From: Nitrospira sp. | Lineage (GTDB): Bacteria > Nitrospirota > Thermodesulfovibrionia > Thermodesulfovibrionales > Dissulfurispiraceae | Reading direction: 5' to 3' | DNA length: 64,000 bases | Assembly: GCA_002634385.1 (NCBI GenBank) | Contig: NSJL01000007.1 | Coordinates: forward strand, 107,456 to 171,455 | Part shown: positions 36,081 through 45,302 of the stretch, piece by piece | How positions within the stretch are numbered: position 1 is the stretch's first letter | Layout of the letters: each line of letters opens with the position of its first letter | Made by a program: the position numbers and the translations under genes | Notes under the pieces: model-generated | What the model was told of the DNA's origin: nothing | What the model saw: the letters and a program-made list of their open reading frames with translations, nothing else | Databases searched by the model: none

Positions 36081-36898
36081 TTCCGCCCCCTCTTTCTGAA
36101 TATATTTACCGGAAATGTCTCCCTCCGAAGAGACTTCGCACTATCAAAGGCCGGCGTTTCCGCCTTCCCGAGGATCAGGTACCCCCCTTCGGCGAGGGAC
36201 TCCATGAAGCACTTCATTACCCTTTCTTGGGCGGGACTCTCCAGGTATATGAGGACATTCCTGCACAGAATGAGATGATAGTCGGAAAAGACGCCCTCCT
36301 TTGGAGGGAAGCCCGTCATCACGTCATGATAACTGAAGGTCACCATGGATCTGATCTCCTCCCTCAGGCGGTGAAAGCCGTTCCCTGCGCTGAAATACCT
36401 GTCGAGATGCCCTTTTCGTACATTTGTCAGCGCCTCATCCCGGTATACGGCGGTCCGTGCAGCATCCAGCGACTCCGTATCGATATCGGTGGCGATGATG
36501 AAGGTATCCGGCCACTCCCCTTCCTTTTCGCTCATCTCCCTGAGGAGGAGGGCGACGGAGTACGGCTCCTCGCCCCGGGCGCAACCGGCGCTCCAGATCC
36601 GAAGAGAGTCTCCTCCAAAGGTATGGAGCAACTCGGGGAAGACCGTCTCCCGCAGGACCTCGAAAACGAGGGGGTCCCTGAAAAAACGGCTCACTTTGAT
36701 GGTCAGGGCCTCTATGAGTGCGTTCATCTCGCCGGGCTCCCCCCGGAGGTACTCATAGTAGGAAGGGTAATCGGTCATCCCGGTGGCATACAACCGGGTT
36801 TCGAGCCTCCTCCGGATGGTGCCCGTCCGGTAGGAACTGAAGTCCACTCCCCGCGTTTTTCGGGCATGCTCCAGGATCTCCTGAAGGGGATCGCTCAT
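36077..36898 (-). CDS. cheR: CheR-type protein-glutamate methyltransferase
   Basis: 273 aa. N-terminal CheR helices ([20 protein letters not shown]), then the SAM domain with [31 protein letters not shown] and [12 protein letters not shown]. It methylates chemoreceptor Glu residues. No MCP or CheB is next to it; it lies between two membrane kinases and overlaps both by ATGA, so a role in an alternative kinase pathway is possible. A CheW is found at 57517. Confidence 0.9.
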   Translation of the reverse strand: MSDPLQEILEHARKTRGVDFSSYRTGTIRRRLETRLYATGMTDYPSYYEYLRGEPGEMNALIEALTIKVSRFFRDPLVFEVLRETVFPELLHTFGGDSLRIWSAGCARGEEPYSVALLLREMSEKEGEWPDTFIIATDIDTESLDAARTAVYRDEALTNVRKGHLDRYFSAGNGFHRLREEIRSMVTFSYHDVMTGFPPKEGVFSDYHLILCRNVLIYLESPAQERVMKCFMESLAEGGYLILGKAETPAFDSAKSLRRETFPVNIFRKRGRK

Positions 36899-39051
36899 GG
36901 GATATCTCCTTTCTGCGGCAATACAACCGGCAGGGTAAAGGTGAAGACGCTGCCCCTCCCGGGCTCACTTTCCACTGCTATTTCACCTCCGTGCAACTTT
37001 ACCAGTTTTTTTACCAGCGCCAGACCAAGCCCCGTCCCCTCACAGGCGTTGGCATGGGGGCTCCCGATCTGCGAGAAGGGTTTGAAAAGCCTCTCCCTGT
37101 CTTCCGGCCTGATCCCGATACCGGTATCGGCAACGGAGATCTCGATCATCTCTCCGGAAGGGACAGGGGTGTCCACGGGAGGATCGGAGTACGGGTTCCG
37201 GGAGGAGCCGCGTTGGGAAGGACGTGCGGTTACCCGCACGGCTCCCCCGTCGGGAGTGAACTTCACCGCATTGCTCAGGAGGTTGAAAAGGATTTGTTTC
37301 ACTTTCCTTTCGTCACCTTCGATACTGATATCCGCCCCGGGCTCGATCCCGGAGCCCAGGGCGATTGAATGTTTCAGCGCCTTCTCTCTCAGCATCACCA
37401 GTGAGGAAGCGAGCACATCGCGCACCGCAAACCGGCCCACCTCCAGCTCCAGTTTGCCCGATTCCACTTTTGCCAGGTCGAGAATATCGTTGATGAGGCT
37501 CAGCAAGTGCCTGCCGCTTGCCACCATATATCCCAGGTATTCCTGCTGCTTTCCGTTCAGCTCCCCGAAGAGCCCGTCCTGGAGCACCTCGGAGAAGCCG
37601 ATGATAGAGCTGAGGGGAGTCCTCAATTCATGGCTCATATTTGCAAGAAAGTTGCTTTTCGCCCTGTTCGCAGCCTCGATCTCCAGGGTCCTCTGCCGTA
37701 CCTTCTCTTCGAGGCCCTCAATGAGGATCCTGTTCTCGATGGCGGTCGCCGTCTGGTTTGCAACGATCTCGAAGAGTTTGATCCTTTCCCCCCTGAAGAA
37801 ACCGGGTTCGCTGCTGTACAGGGTGAGGACCCCGAGCATCTTCCCTTCGGCGGACGGAAGGGGGAGCGCCATAGACGACCGGTAGCCCTGTGCCCGGACA
37901 GCCTCCCCCCAGGGCTCATATCCGGGGGCTTCCTCCCCTTCGTCCATCACATGGGGCTTCCCCGTATTCACCACCCTGCCCGTCGGACCCCACCCCGTGG
38001 GCATATCGGCCCACGGCACCTCTCTGTCCACTCCGTAGTCCCTTCCGTTATCCGCCCGGGCAACGGGCAGCACGGCATGCTCCCCTTCGATCACCAAGCC
38101 GATCCAGGCCATGGATATCCTGAAATTTTTTACGAGGAGAGTGCAGACAGACTCGTATACGTTCTCCGTCGGGGGAATTGCATTGAGGAGAAGTGATACC
38201 GTGGCGAGGGTCAGCAACTCCTGGTTATACCCGATAAGTCGCTCCTCTGACTCTTTCCGCTGCGTGCTCTCGCTCTCCAGCCGCTGCACCAGCTCCTTCA
38301 GGCTCTTCCGCATCCGTTCGAAGGTTTCCGCCAGTTCGCCGATCTCGTCTTTCCGCGTATTCCCGATATGTACATCCAGGTCTCCCTGCGCAAGCGCAAG
38401 GGCGGCATTCCTCAGCATCGCCACCGGTCTGGAAACCGTTCTGAAGAGAAGGGATCCGAGCCCCACCGAAAGGAGAATGGCAAAAAAACCGACGGCGACC
38501 GTGGCGTTGCGGGCAGCCCGTATGGTTTTGATCGCCTTTCCGTGGGCCTCCTCCACATCTTTCTTCTCGTTCCGGACAAGCCTGTCCATCGCGGAACTGA
38601 GCGAAGCGACAGCGCTTTCATATTCCTCATACCTTTCCCGGCTTACCCTTCCCCTTGCTCCATATTCCGCGAACAGGACTTCGGCCCTGCTCTCCAGGAG
38701 GGCGCGCTTCTCCTCTATCTTCTCCAGCAACGCACGTTCCTCCTGCTCCTTTTCCGGCTCGTTCAGGAGATTCATCTTCCGGAACTCCGCTATCTTCCTG
38801 CCGAACCTCAGCAGGGATTCATAAAAACCCTCCTGCCTTTCCCCATCTCCGGAAACGATATAGGCGAAACTCTCCTGCACTGCCTCATGCATATCCCTGT
38901 CCATGTCCTGGCTCAGATAGAGGGCAGGAGTCTGGAAGTCCCCCAGTTTACTCTCCCTGTCCTCGACTCCATAGACAAAAAAGATGCCCGACAGGGTGAT
39001 GCTTACCGCTATCGCCGCAAGGGCACCGATCAATTTGGTCCTGACTTTCAT
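36895..39051 (-). CDS. Membrane histidine kinase (4HB-HAMP-GAF-HK)
   Basis: 718 aa from the ATG at 39051. TM helices about 7-27 and 184-205 flank a helical periplasmic sensor; HAMP 205-260; GAF about 290-455 (VPWADMPTGWGPTGRVVNTGKPHVM); HisKA with His near 474 ([21 protein letters not shown]); HATPase ([29 protein letters not shown]). Its catalytic half is a close paralog of the hybrid kinase two genes on. Confidence 0.88.
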   Translation of the reverse strand: MKVRTKLIGALAAIAVSITLSGIFFVYGVEDRESKLGDFQTPALYLSQDMDRDMHEAVQESFAYIVSGDGERQEGFYESLLRFGRKIAEFRKMNLLNEPEKEQEERALLEKIEEKRALLESRAEVLFAEYGARGRVSRERYEEYESAVASLSSAMDRLVRNEKKDVEEAHGKAIKTIRAARNATVAVGFFAILLSVGLGSLLFRTVSRPVAMLRNAALALAQGDLDVHIGNTRKDEIGELAETFERMRKSLKELVQRLESESTQRKESEERLIGYNQELLTLATVSLLLNAIPPTENVYESVCTLLVKNFRISMAWIGLVIEGEHAVLPVARADNGRDYGVDREVPWADMPTGWGPTGRVVNTGKPHVMDEGEEAPGYEPWGEAVRAQGYRSSMALPLPSAEGKMLGVLTLYSSEPGFFRGERIKLFEIVANQTATAIENRILIEGLEEKVRQRTLEIEAANRAKSNFLANMSHELRTPLSSIIGFSEVLQDGLFGELNGKQQEYLGYMVASGRHLLSLINDILDLAKVESGKLELEVGRFAVRDVLASSLVMLREKALKHSIALGSGIEPGADISIEGDERKVKQILFNLLSNAVKFTPDGGAVRVTARPSQRGSSRNPYSDPPVDTPVPSGEMIEISVADTGIGIRPEDRERLFKPFSQIGSPHANACEGTGLGLALVKKLVKLHGGEIAVESEPGRGSVFTFTLPVVLPQKGDIP

Positions 39052-39241
39052 CCCCCGTTCCTTCCTGTCTGCAATGGATGCACACCGGGCATGTCCGAAC
39101 ATATCCGTCAAAGACGGAAAGCAAACAGAGTGCCAGTACATATAGAGAATATTTTTATTGAATTACAAATGGTTGGAAGGGATCTACCCCTCAGGGGAGG
39201 AGAATACTATGCTGAAAAAGTAATACCTGTGCGGAAAACGT

Positions 39242-40582
39242 TCAATGAATGCCGTAGCGTTTTATTTTCTCGAGAAGCACCCGGTAGCTTATTCTCAGCG
39301 ACCGTGCCGCCTCGGCCTTGTTGTTGCCGGTCTGACGCAATGTCTTCATGATCGTCTCCCTTTCGGCCTCCCGCGCGGCCCCTTTCAGAGACAGGGGAAG
39401 GCGCATCGATGCGGTGCCGTCGCCCTTTCGCACAATATCGATGTCCTTCGGACATACCACCCCGTCCCCGGAAAGGAGAACAGCCCTCCGCATAACATTC
39501 TTCAGCTCCCGTATGTTGCCCGGCCAGGAGTGCTTCATCAGGAGGGCGATTGCGTCATCGGTAATCCCCTGCATCTGCTTCTTCAGTTCCAGAGAGGCCT
39601 CGGCAAGGAACTTCCGTGCAAAGAGGGGGATATCCTCACTCCTGTCCCGTAAGGGCGGGAGAGTAATGACAAATTCGCCGAGGCGGAAAAACAGGTCATC
39701 CCTGAAAGTATTCTTTTCCACGCTCTGCATGATGTTTCTGTTGCTTGCGGCAATGATGCGGACGTCAACGGCCACCGGCTCCGTACTGCCCAGGGGGATT
39801 ATCCTCTTGCTCTCGAGGACACTGAGGAGCTTTCCCTGCACATGCGCCGTCATATTCTCCACTTCGTCAATGAGAAGGGTCCCTCCCCGGGCGGTCTCGA
39901 AGTAGCCGGGCTTGTCCCTTTCCGCACCGGTGAAAGCGCCCTTTCTGTAGCCGAAGAGCTCGCTTTCCACAAGGGTATCCGGCATCAGGCCGATATCCAC
40001 CCGGACAAAAGGCGCTTCAGCCCGCTTGCTTATGGTATGGATGATCCCGGCAAGATAGCTCTTTCCGGTGCCGGTTTCCCCCTGGAGGATGAGCGAAAAA
40101 TCGGTCCGGGCGACCTGGAGTATCTGGCGGGCCACGGGCCGGACTTCCTCACTTCTCCCGAGGAGGTGCTCGAGAGACAGCTCCAGGGTCTCATTGGACT
40201 TCCTGATCTCCCTTTCCAGGGTCCCCCTCTCGATTGCCCTTCTGATGGTAATGAGGAGCTTGTTGAAATCCGGCGGCTTGGTAATGAAGTCGTACGCCCC
40301 GCGCTTGATGGCCTCCACCGCCGTCTCCACGTCACCGTGTCCGGTCAGGATGACAACAGGCAGATGGGGTGCTCTTCTCCGGAGCTCCTCCAGCACCGCA
40401 AAACCATCCAGGGAGGGCATTTTCAGGTCGAGAAGCACCGCGTCCGGCTGCCCCGCTTCCAGCATGCCGAGCACTTCCAGTCCGTCCTCCGCCTCCAGGG
40501 GAACAAGGCCTTCTCTCTCTACTATCGCTTTTACAACGGCCCTTACCTCGCTGTCATCGTCCGCGATCAACACTCTCGGCAT
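39242..40582 (-). CDS. NtrC-family sigma-54-dependent response regulator
   Basis: 446 aa. Receiver (LIADDDSEV, VLLDLKMPSLDG, FITKPPDFNKL), AAA+ domain with GETGTGKSYLAG and the sigma-54-contacting GAFTGA loop, and a Fis-type HTH (ETIMKTLRQTGNNKAEAARSLRISYRVLLEKIKRYGI). It starts 3 bases after the large kinase gene stops, so that kinase is its probable partner. Could act on the sigma-54 promoters seen in this window; the targets are not known. Confidence 0.92.
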   Translation of the reverse strand: MPRVLIADDDSEVRAVVKAIVEREGLVPLEAEDGLEVLGMLEAGQPDAVLLDLKMPSLDGFAVLEELRRRAPHLPVVILTGHGDVETAVEAIKRGAYDFITKPPDFNKLLITIRRAIERGTLEREIRKSNETLELSLEHLLGRSEEVRPVARQILQVARTDFSLILQGETGTGKSYLAGIIHTISKRAEAPFVRVDIGLMPDTLVESELFGYRKGAFTGAERDKPGYFETARGGTLLIDEVENMTAHVQGKLLSVLESKRIIPLGSTEPVAVDVRIIAASNRNIMQSVEKNTFRDDLFFRLGEFVITLPPLRDRSEDIPLFARKFLAEASLELKKQMQGITDDAIALLMKHSWPGNIRELKNVMRRAVLLSGDGVVCPKDIDIVRKGDGTASMRLPLSLKGAAREAERETIMKTLRQTGNNKAEAARSLRISYRVLLEKIKRYGIH

Positions 40583-40585
40583 TTT

Positions 40586-43500
40586 TCAGTGCCCCGGCTC
40601 TTTCCACGGCAGCCGTATTGTAAAGGTGCTTCCCTCTCCCACCCTGCTTTCCACCCGGATCTCTCCGTTGTTTTTCTTGACAATGTCATAGGCGATGCTC
40701 AACCCCAGTCCCGTCCCCCTGCCCACCTCCTTCGTGGTGAAAAACGGCTCGAAGATCCTGTTCAGGTGCTCCGGCGGGATCCCGCATCCCGTATCGGAGA
40801 AGGAGACGTATACGGAGTCCCCCTCCTGCCATGTCCTTACCGTGATCTCCCCCTGCTTTTCGATGGCATGGGCCGCGTTCACCAGTATGTTCATGAACAC
40901 CTGGTTGAGCTGCCCGATATTGCACCGCACCAGGGGGATCTCCCCGTACTCCTTCTTCAGGACCGCCTTGTACTTCAGCTCGTTCCAGACGATATTGACC
41001 GTGCTCTCGATCCCGGCGTTGATATCCGCCGTCTTGTACTCCGTTTCGTCCGCCCGGGAGAAGCTCTTGAGGTCCCGGACAATGCTCTTCACCCTCTCGG
41101 CCCCCTCGAGGGATTCCCTGATGAGGTTTCCCGTATCCTCCAGGATATAGTCGATCTTGAGAGAGCGCCTGGTCTCCTGCAGCCTGTCCAGGAAGGCGCC
41201 GGCCCCGCCGCCTGCAGCTCCGGAGGATGCAGCCGCTCCTTCCCCTCCCGTCCCGCGGTCCGCCGCCAGCGCCTCCAGGGTCCCTTGCTGCACCTTCATG
41301 AACTCCGCAAGCCTTTCCATGTATTTCTGGAGGGAGCCGAGATTGCTCATGATGAATCCCATCGGATTGTTGATCTCGTGGGCGACTCCCGCCGCGAGCT
41401 GTCCGATGGAGGCCATCTTTTCCTGCTGCAGGATCTGCGACTGGGCCGACTTCAGATCGCGGTACGCCTCAGCAAGTTCCCTGTTCTTTCTCTCCAGGAG
41501 CTCCTTCTCTTTGCTCTGCATCGCACGGATTTCCTCCTCAAGCTTCTTTCTCTCCATAACGGAACCAAGTTGGGCAGTAACTGCGGAGATAAGCGTGACA
41601 AAGCGCTCGTCCTCATCCCGGGATACAACCGCATAAAAGGCGATGACGGCCACCACCTCGCTTCCCGCCAGGACCGGCATCCCCACTCCTACCCGGAGCC
41701 CGATCTCGGCCGCCGCAGCGGAACGGGGGAATTTCTCGTCATAGGTGACGTCCCGCATCCAGAGCGGCTGCTTCGACTCCCATACGCGCCCCGGAAGTCC
41801 GACTCCGGGAGCGAAAGTAAAGGTGCGGCTGTATTCCCGGAACCCCCCGGCATTCTCCAGGTCGCTGTACCAGGCGGAATTGTTTTCGAGGAGCATTCCG
41901 TTGGAACTCGGCACCCACGCCTCCCCGAGGTTCCATGAGGTCATCTGGCATACCTTGCGGAGGGTGATGTCCAGGGCGGCTGCGAAATCCTCGGCTCCGC
42001 CGATGGCTTCGGTCAGTATCTGCAGGAGCTTGATCTCCTCCTCGGATCTCTTGCGCTCGGTAATGTCATAGCACGAGCCGATATATCCGGAGAAAGCACC
42101 GTCGAGATCGTAGAAGGGACGCCCGTGATCGATAATCCACCGGTATTCCCCGCTGTGATGGCGCAGGCGATATTCCATGACAAAAGAGTCGCGCCTGCCG
42201 AAGGCATCGAGGTAGATTTCCAGGCACCGGTCCAGGTCTTCGGGGTGTACCCCCTCCGCCCAGCCGTCCCCCAGCTCCTCCTCCATGGTCCTTCCGGTAA
42301 ACGCAAGCCAGGTTGCATTGAAGTAGTTGCACTTTGCGTCCACCCCGGCCCGCCAGATAAGGGTGGGGAATTTCTCGAAGAGCGTGAGATAGAAGCCGCG
42401 CGACGAAGCAAGGGCCTGCTCGGTCCTTTTGCGCTGTATGATTCCCGCAATGGTGTTCGCCGCTGCGGTGAGGAAGTCCTCTTCGATCTGCCTTCTGAAA
42501 TGCCCCCTTCTCACATAGATATTGATAACTCCCAGTATCCTGTCTCCGTACAGAATGGGCACACAGTAGTGCCCATGCGGGGAGATTCCCTCATAAGTAA
42601 TCTCATGTTGCTCGACAAGATCGTTCACAAACTGCAGGGTACGCTCCGATGCGGCCCTCCCGCAGAGGCATTTCCCGAAGGGGACGCACGCACATTTTTC
42701 CAGTAACGGCGCTGCGAGCCCCCTCTGCACCTTCATTTCCAGGACGTCGGGCTCGCTCCCCGCAAGAAAGATGCTCCCTTTCGCCTCGAAGGAAAGCCAG
42801 GGGAGGGAGAGGATGCGATCGAGGGCGTATTCCAGGAAAGCATCGAGGGAGCAGTCCTCCAGGGAGGAGGTGAGCAGAGCGTTAATGATCCCCTGGAGCT
42901 CGTAGTTATGCTGGAGCTCCGTTTCGATTTTCCTCAGGGAGATGTAACGGGACAGCATCTCGCTGACAACGCGCAGCAGACGGGCATCATCGTCGGACCA
43001 TTCCCGGCATCCCCCGGTATCATCGAAGCCCATAAACCCCAGCAACACCCCCTCATTCGAGTGAAGGGGGACCGCAAGGAGGGAGCGGACGTTCCGGGCA
43101 CGGAGGAGATCCCTCTCAGCGGCGGCCTCAGCGGGAAGAGCTTCCACATCGTGTACCACGATGTTCCCCCCCCTCTCCAGTTGTCGCATCCACCAGGGCA
43201 TCCGGGAGGAGTCGGAGAAACGCATCCGGTCAATCATCGGTTCCGTTCCCTCTCCGCACCACTCATGCGTGTTTTCCATCTTTTTCCCGTTTTCCCTCAT
43301 CTTGAACAGGTATGCCCTGTCAGCACCCACCACTTCCCCAAGGATTCGGAGCAGGGAAGTAAGGTCCGGAGCAACCGGCGACACGAACAAGCGTGATACT
43401 TTCGCCAGGGATTCCTCGATAGCAAACCGGTGCCTGATCTGCGCTGCAGCGGCTTTGCGCTCGCGCTTCAGGCGTCTGTCCCGCAGGGTCTCTCCGACGG

Positions 43501-43990
43501 CAGGGCCTATCCCGGCAAGACGGTCCATGGGCACATAGTCCACGGCGCCCTCTTTCAGACAGGCGACAGCAGTTTCCACGCAGGGGGAATCCGTAACGAT
43601 AATGACCGGAACATCGGAATCGCATTCCCGCATCAGCCGGAGTGCGGAAATCCCGTCGAAATGCGGAAGCAGGCACTCGGAAAGAACAAGATCGGGGGAG
43701 AAAGATTGCAGCTCCCGAAGAAAGCCCTCCCGGTTCTGCACGCACCGGGAGACATGCTCGATTCCCGCCTTCCGGAGCTCACGGACAATCAGCGCGGCAT
43801 TCTCAGGAATATGCTCAAGTATCAGTATGCGCAGCTCTTCTGCGTCCCTCTCTCCCGACGACCGATTCAGAGAAGCCCCCTCCTGCCCGATACGAAACGC
43901 GGGCTCATTTCTTTCCGTACCGGATGATCCCGATACCGGGTGCAATTTTCTTTCACGGGAATTGTAATGTTTCGTAGAGCCGATCGTCAA
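40586..43990 (-). CDS. Large multi-sensor histidine kinase with pseudo-receiver
   Basis: 1134 aa from TTG 43990; no ATG occurs until well inside, so the exact start is uncertain. Order: a receiver-like domain (residues 50-170) whose phospho-Asp is Glu (LVLSECLLPHFDG) and whose Lys is lost; GAF (190-360); GAF with KCACVPFGKCLCGRAA (380-540); PAS/PAC (545-665, WAEGVHPEDLDRCL, YRLRHHSGEYRWI); GAF (670-820); HisKA GVAHEINNPMGF; HATPase. Soluble integrator of several signals. Followed at 3 bases by the NtrC-type regulator. Confidence 0.88.
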   Translation of the reverse strand: MTIGSTKHYNSRERKLHPVSGSSGTERNEPAFRIGQEGASLNRSSGERDAEELRILILEHIPENAALIVRELRKAGIEHVSRCVQNREGFLRELQSFSPDLVLSECLLPHFDGISALRLMRECDSDVPVIIVTDSPCVETAVACLKEGAVDYVPMDRLAGIGPAVGETLRDRRLKRERKAAAAQIRHRFAIEESLAKVSRLFVSPVAPDLTSLLRILGEVVGADRAYLFKMRENGKKMENTHEWCGEGTEPMIDRMRFSDSSRMPWWMRQLERGGNIVVHDVEALPAEAAAERDLLRARNVRSLLAVPLHSNEGVLLGFMGFDDTGGCREWSDDDARLLRVVSEMLSRYISLRKIETELQHNYELQGIINALLTSSLEDCSLDAFLEYALDRILSLPWLSFEAKGSIFLAGSEPDVLEMKVQRGLAAPLLEKCACVPFGKCLCGRAASERTLQFVNDLVEQHEITYEGISPHGHYCVPILYGDRILGVINIYVRRGHFRRQIEEDFLTAAANTIAGIIQRKRTEQALASSRGFYLTLFEKFPTLIWRAGVDAKCNYFNATWLAFTGRTMEEELGDGWAEGVHPEDLDRCLEIYLDAFGRRDSFVMEYRLRHHSGEYRWIIDHGRPFYDLDGAFSGYIGSCYDITERKRSEEEIKLLQILTEAIGGAEDFAAALDITLRKVCQMTSWNLGEAWVPSSNGMLLENNSAWYSDLENAGGFREYSRTFTFAPGVGLPGRVWESKQPLWMRDVTYDEKFPRSAAAAEIGLRVGVGMPVLAGSEVVAVIAFYAVVSRDEDERFVTLISAVTAQLGSVMERKKLEEEIRAMQSKEKELLERKNRELAEAYRDLKSAQSQILQQEKMASIGQLAAGVAHEINNPMGFIMSNLGSLQKYMERLAEFMKVQQGTLEALAADRGTGGEGAAASSGAAGGGAGAFLDRLQETRRSLKIDYILEDTGNLIRESLEGAERVKSIVRDLKSFSRADETEYKTADINAGIESTVNIVWNELKYKAVLKKEYGEIPLVRCNIGQLNQVFMNILVNAAHAIEKQGEITVRTWQEGDSVYVSFSDTGCGIPPEHLNRIFEPFFTTKEVGRGTGLGLSIAYDIVKKNNGEIRVESRVGEGSTFTIRLPWKEPGH
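40613..41023 (-). repeat. 411-bp duplicated kinase ATPase segment (partner at 31893-32303)
   Basis: Identical to the partner except for one base. See that entry. Confidence 0.9.
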
Positions 43991-44169
43991 TAAACCGCCC
44001 CGGGAAAATATACCCGGAAGGTGCGGTGAGGTGGTGCAGAGCCATGCCGCGGCATGGCTCTGCGGAAGGAGGAGGAGAGAGGGAAGGAAACGGCCCTCCC
44101 TGTTATGACGCCCGGTGTTCTTTCACCGGGTACTTCTGGTTACGCGGTATCCATCCCGGCCCTGTTGCC

Positions 44170-44346
44170 TTACCAGGAAAAAACCCTGTCAAAGGAGAAA
44201 ATATCCGCAACAAGCTCCTCATAGGAAATATCCGGGGAGGACAGATCAACCACTTTCACTTCATTATTCACATCCTTCGCATGAATCGTAATTATCAGGG
44301 AAACCTTTTCATCCGCAGACGCTTTCAGCACATGAAGAATTTTCAC
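44170..44346 (-). CDS. Small DsrH/TusB-like protein
   Basis: 58 aa from GTG 44346, set by AAGGAGAG. VKILHVLKASADEKVSLIITIHAKD...YEELVADIFSFDRVFSW resembles a shortened TusB/DsrH; no Cys is present. Assignment rests mainly on being the fourth gene after tusA and two DsrE/F-type genes. Unproven. Confidence 0.55.
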   Translation of the reverse strand: MKILHVLKASADEKVSLIITIHAKDVNNEVKVVDLSSPDISYEELVADIFSFDRVFSW

Positions 44347-44386
44347 TCCGCTCTCCTTGCCTATCTCCGATTGTTTTTTATGATGC

Positions 44387-44656
44387 CTAATACCGGAGGA
44401 CGGTATCGTATTCCAGAAGCCTGGCGGACAGCTCTTCCGGAGGGATTTCCTCACAGGAGTGGACAGTCACCCCCATTTCCCGTATCTCCTCGGGAGAAAC
44501 AGCGCTGTCACTCCCCTCCTTCCCCGCTTCAAAAGCGAAAACGTCGATCGTATCCTCCAGGACGGTAAGCCCCATGCACATGCGGAATGCTTCTCCCCGC
44601 CTCTCCTTGACAATAACCGCTATTTTCTTGTTTCCCGCCACAGGCACCTCATTCAC
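44387..44656 (-). CDS. DsrF/TusC-like small protein
   Basis: 89 aa, GTG start overlapping the upstream stop (GTGA). KKIAVIVKERRGEAFRMCMGLTVLEDTIDVFAFEAG is the first half of a DsrE/F fold, with one Cys in RMCMG and another in VHSCEE. Likely a subunit or partner in sulfur relay with TusA. Confidence 0.65.
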   Translation of the reverse strand: MNEVPVAGNKKIAVIVKERRGEAFRMCMGLTVLEDTIDVFAFEAGKEGSDSAVSPEEIREMGVTVHSCEEIPPEELSARLLEYDTVLRY

Positions 44657-44955
44657 AGGACAATGACCCTGTCCGCATCGTGGTTCATTACTGCATTATT
44701 GTATTGGCTGCCGCACAGGATACCCGCGGGGATACTCTCTGTGGAGACACGGGCAACATGGGCGCTGTAGTCGCAAAAGCTCAGGGAAACTCTTTGGGAC
44801 AGATGCAACTCTCTGAAAGCGGGCTCATGCAGCAGCCTGACCCCGTCGTCCATTGCGAAAAGCATGACCTCATGCCCGTTTTTCACCGCAGCGTTGGTAA
44901 TTCCGATAATATGCTTCAGGTTCTTGTCGGTATTCACCAGAATTCCCAGTCTCAT
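44653..44955 (-). CDS. DsrE family protein
   Basis: 100 aa. MRLGILVNTDKNLKHIIGITNAAVKNGHEVMLFAMDDGVRLLH is the DsrE/DsrF fold start; a Cys in LSFCDYSAHVAR lies where the persulfide Cys of DsrE is expected, and a second follows in GILCGSQYNNA. Located 18 bases after tusA, so a sulfur-transfer function is likely. Confidence 0.75.
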   Translation of the reverse strand: MRLGILVNTDKNLKHIIGITNAAVKNGHEVMLFAMDDGVRLLHEPAFRELHLSQRVSLSFCDYSAHVARVSTESIPAGILCGSQYNNAVMNHDADRVIVL

Positions 44956-44973
44956 GTTCCACCGCAGGTGAGG

Positions 44974-45210
44974 TTACTTCTTCTTTATAAGGAAGGAAAA
45001 TTCGCCTCCCTCTTCCCTGAGCTCCAGCAGCTCATGCCCGAGCCTGCCCAGCAGGGCCGGGATGTCGGCTTTCGAAGCCGGATCGGTGGCAATCACCTGG
45101 AGCACCTGCTCGGTCCCCAGGGAGTCGATCGCCTTTTTGGTCCGCAAAACAGGCATGGGGCAATGGAGCCCCTTGACGTCCAGAACAATGCTTGCCTCAC
45201 TCTTGTGCAT
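44974..45210 (-). CDS. tusA: TusA/SirA family sulfur carrier
   Basis: 78 aa. LDVKGLHCPMPVLRTKKAID has the CPxP motif whose Cys carries persulfide sulfur, and LQVIATDPASKADIPALLGRLGHELLEL completes the two-layer fold. First gene of a four-gene minus-strand operon with DsrE, DsrF and DsrH-like genes. Hands sulfur between rhodanese/desulfurase donors and acceptors. A sigma-54-like promoter lies upstream. Confidence 0.9.
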   Translation of the reverse strand: MHKSEASIVLDVKGLHCPMPVLRTKKAIDSLGTEQVLQVIATDPASKADIPALLGRLGHELLELREEGGEFSFLIKKK

Positions 45211-45246
45211 GATCTACTCCTTATTTGTAGCGTTTTCATTATTTCA

Positions 45247-45262
45247 TGCAAGATTCAGACCA
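45247..45262 (-). promoter_or_regulatory. Candidate sigma-54 promoter for the tusA operon
   Basis: TGGTCTGAATCTTGCA on the minus strand: GG, ten bases, GC. The -24 half lacks the usual CAC, so it is weaker than the others here. TTGTAGC (45226) and GCTACAA (45290) form an inverted pair around it. Confidence 0.45.
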
Positions 45263-45302
45263 TGCAATTTCATTTGCGCTATTCGAAATGCTACAATAGA
45301 AC

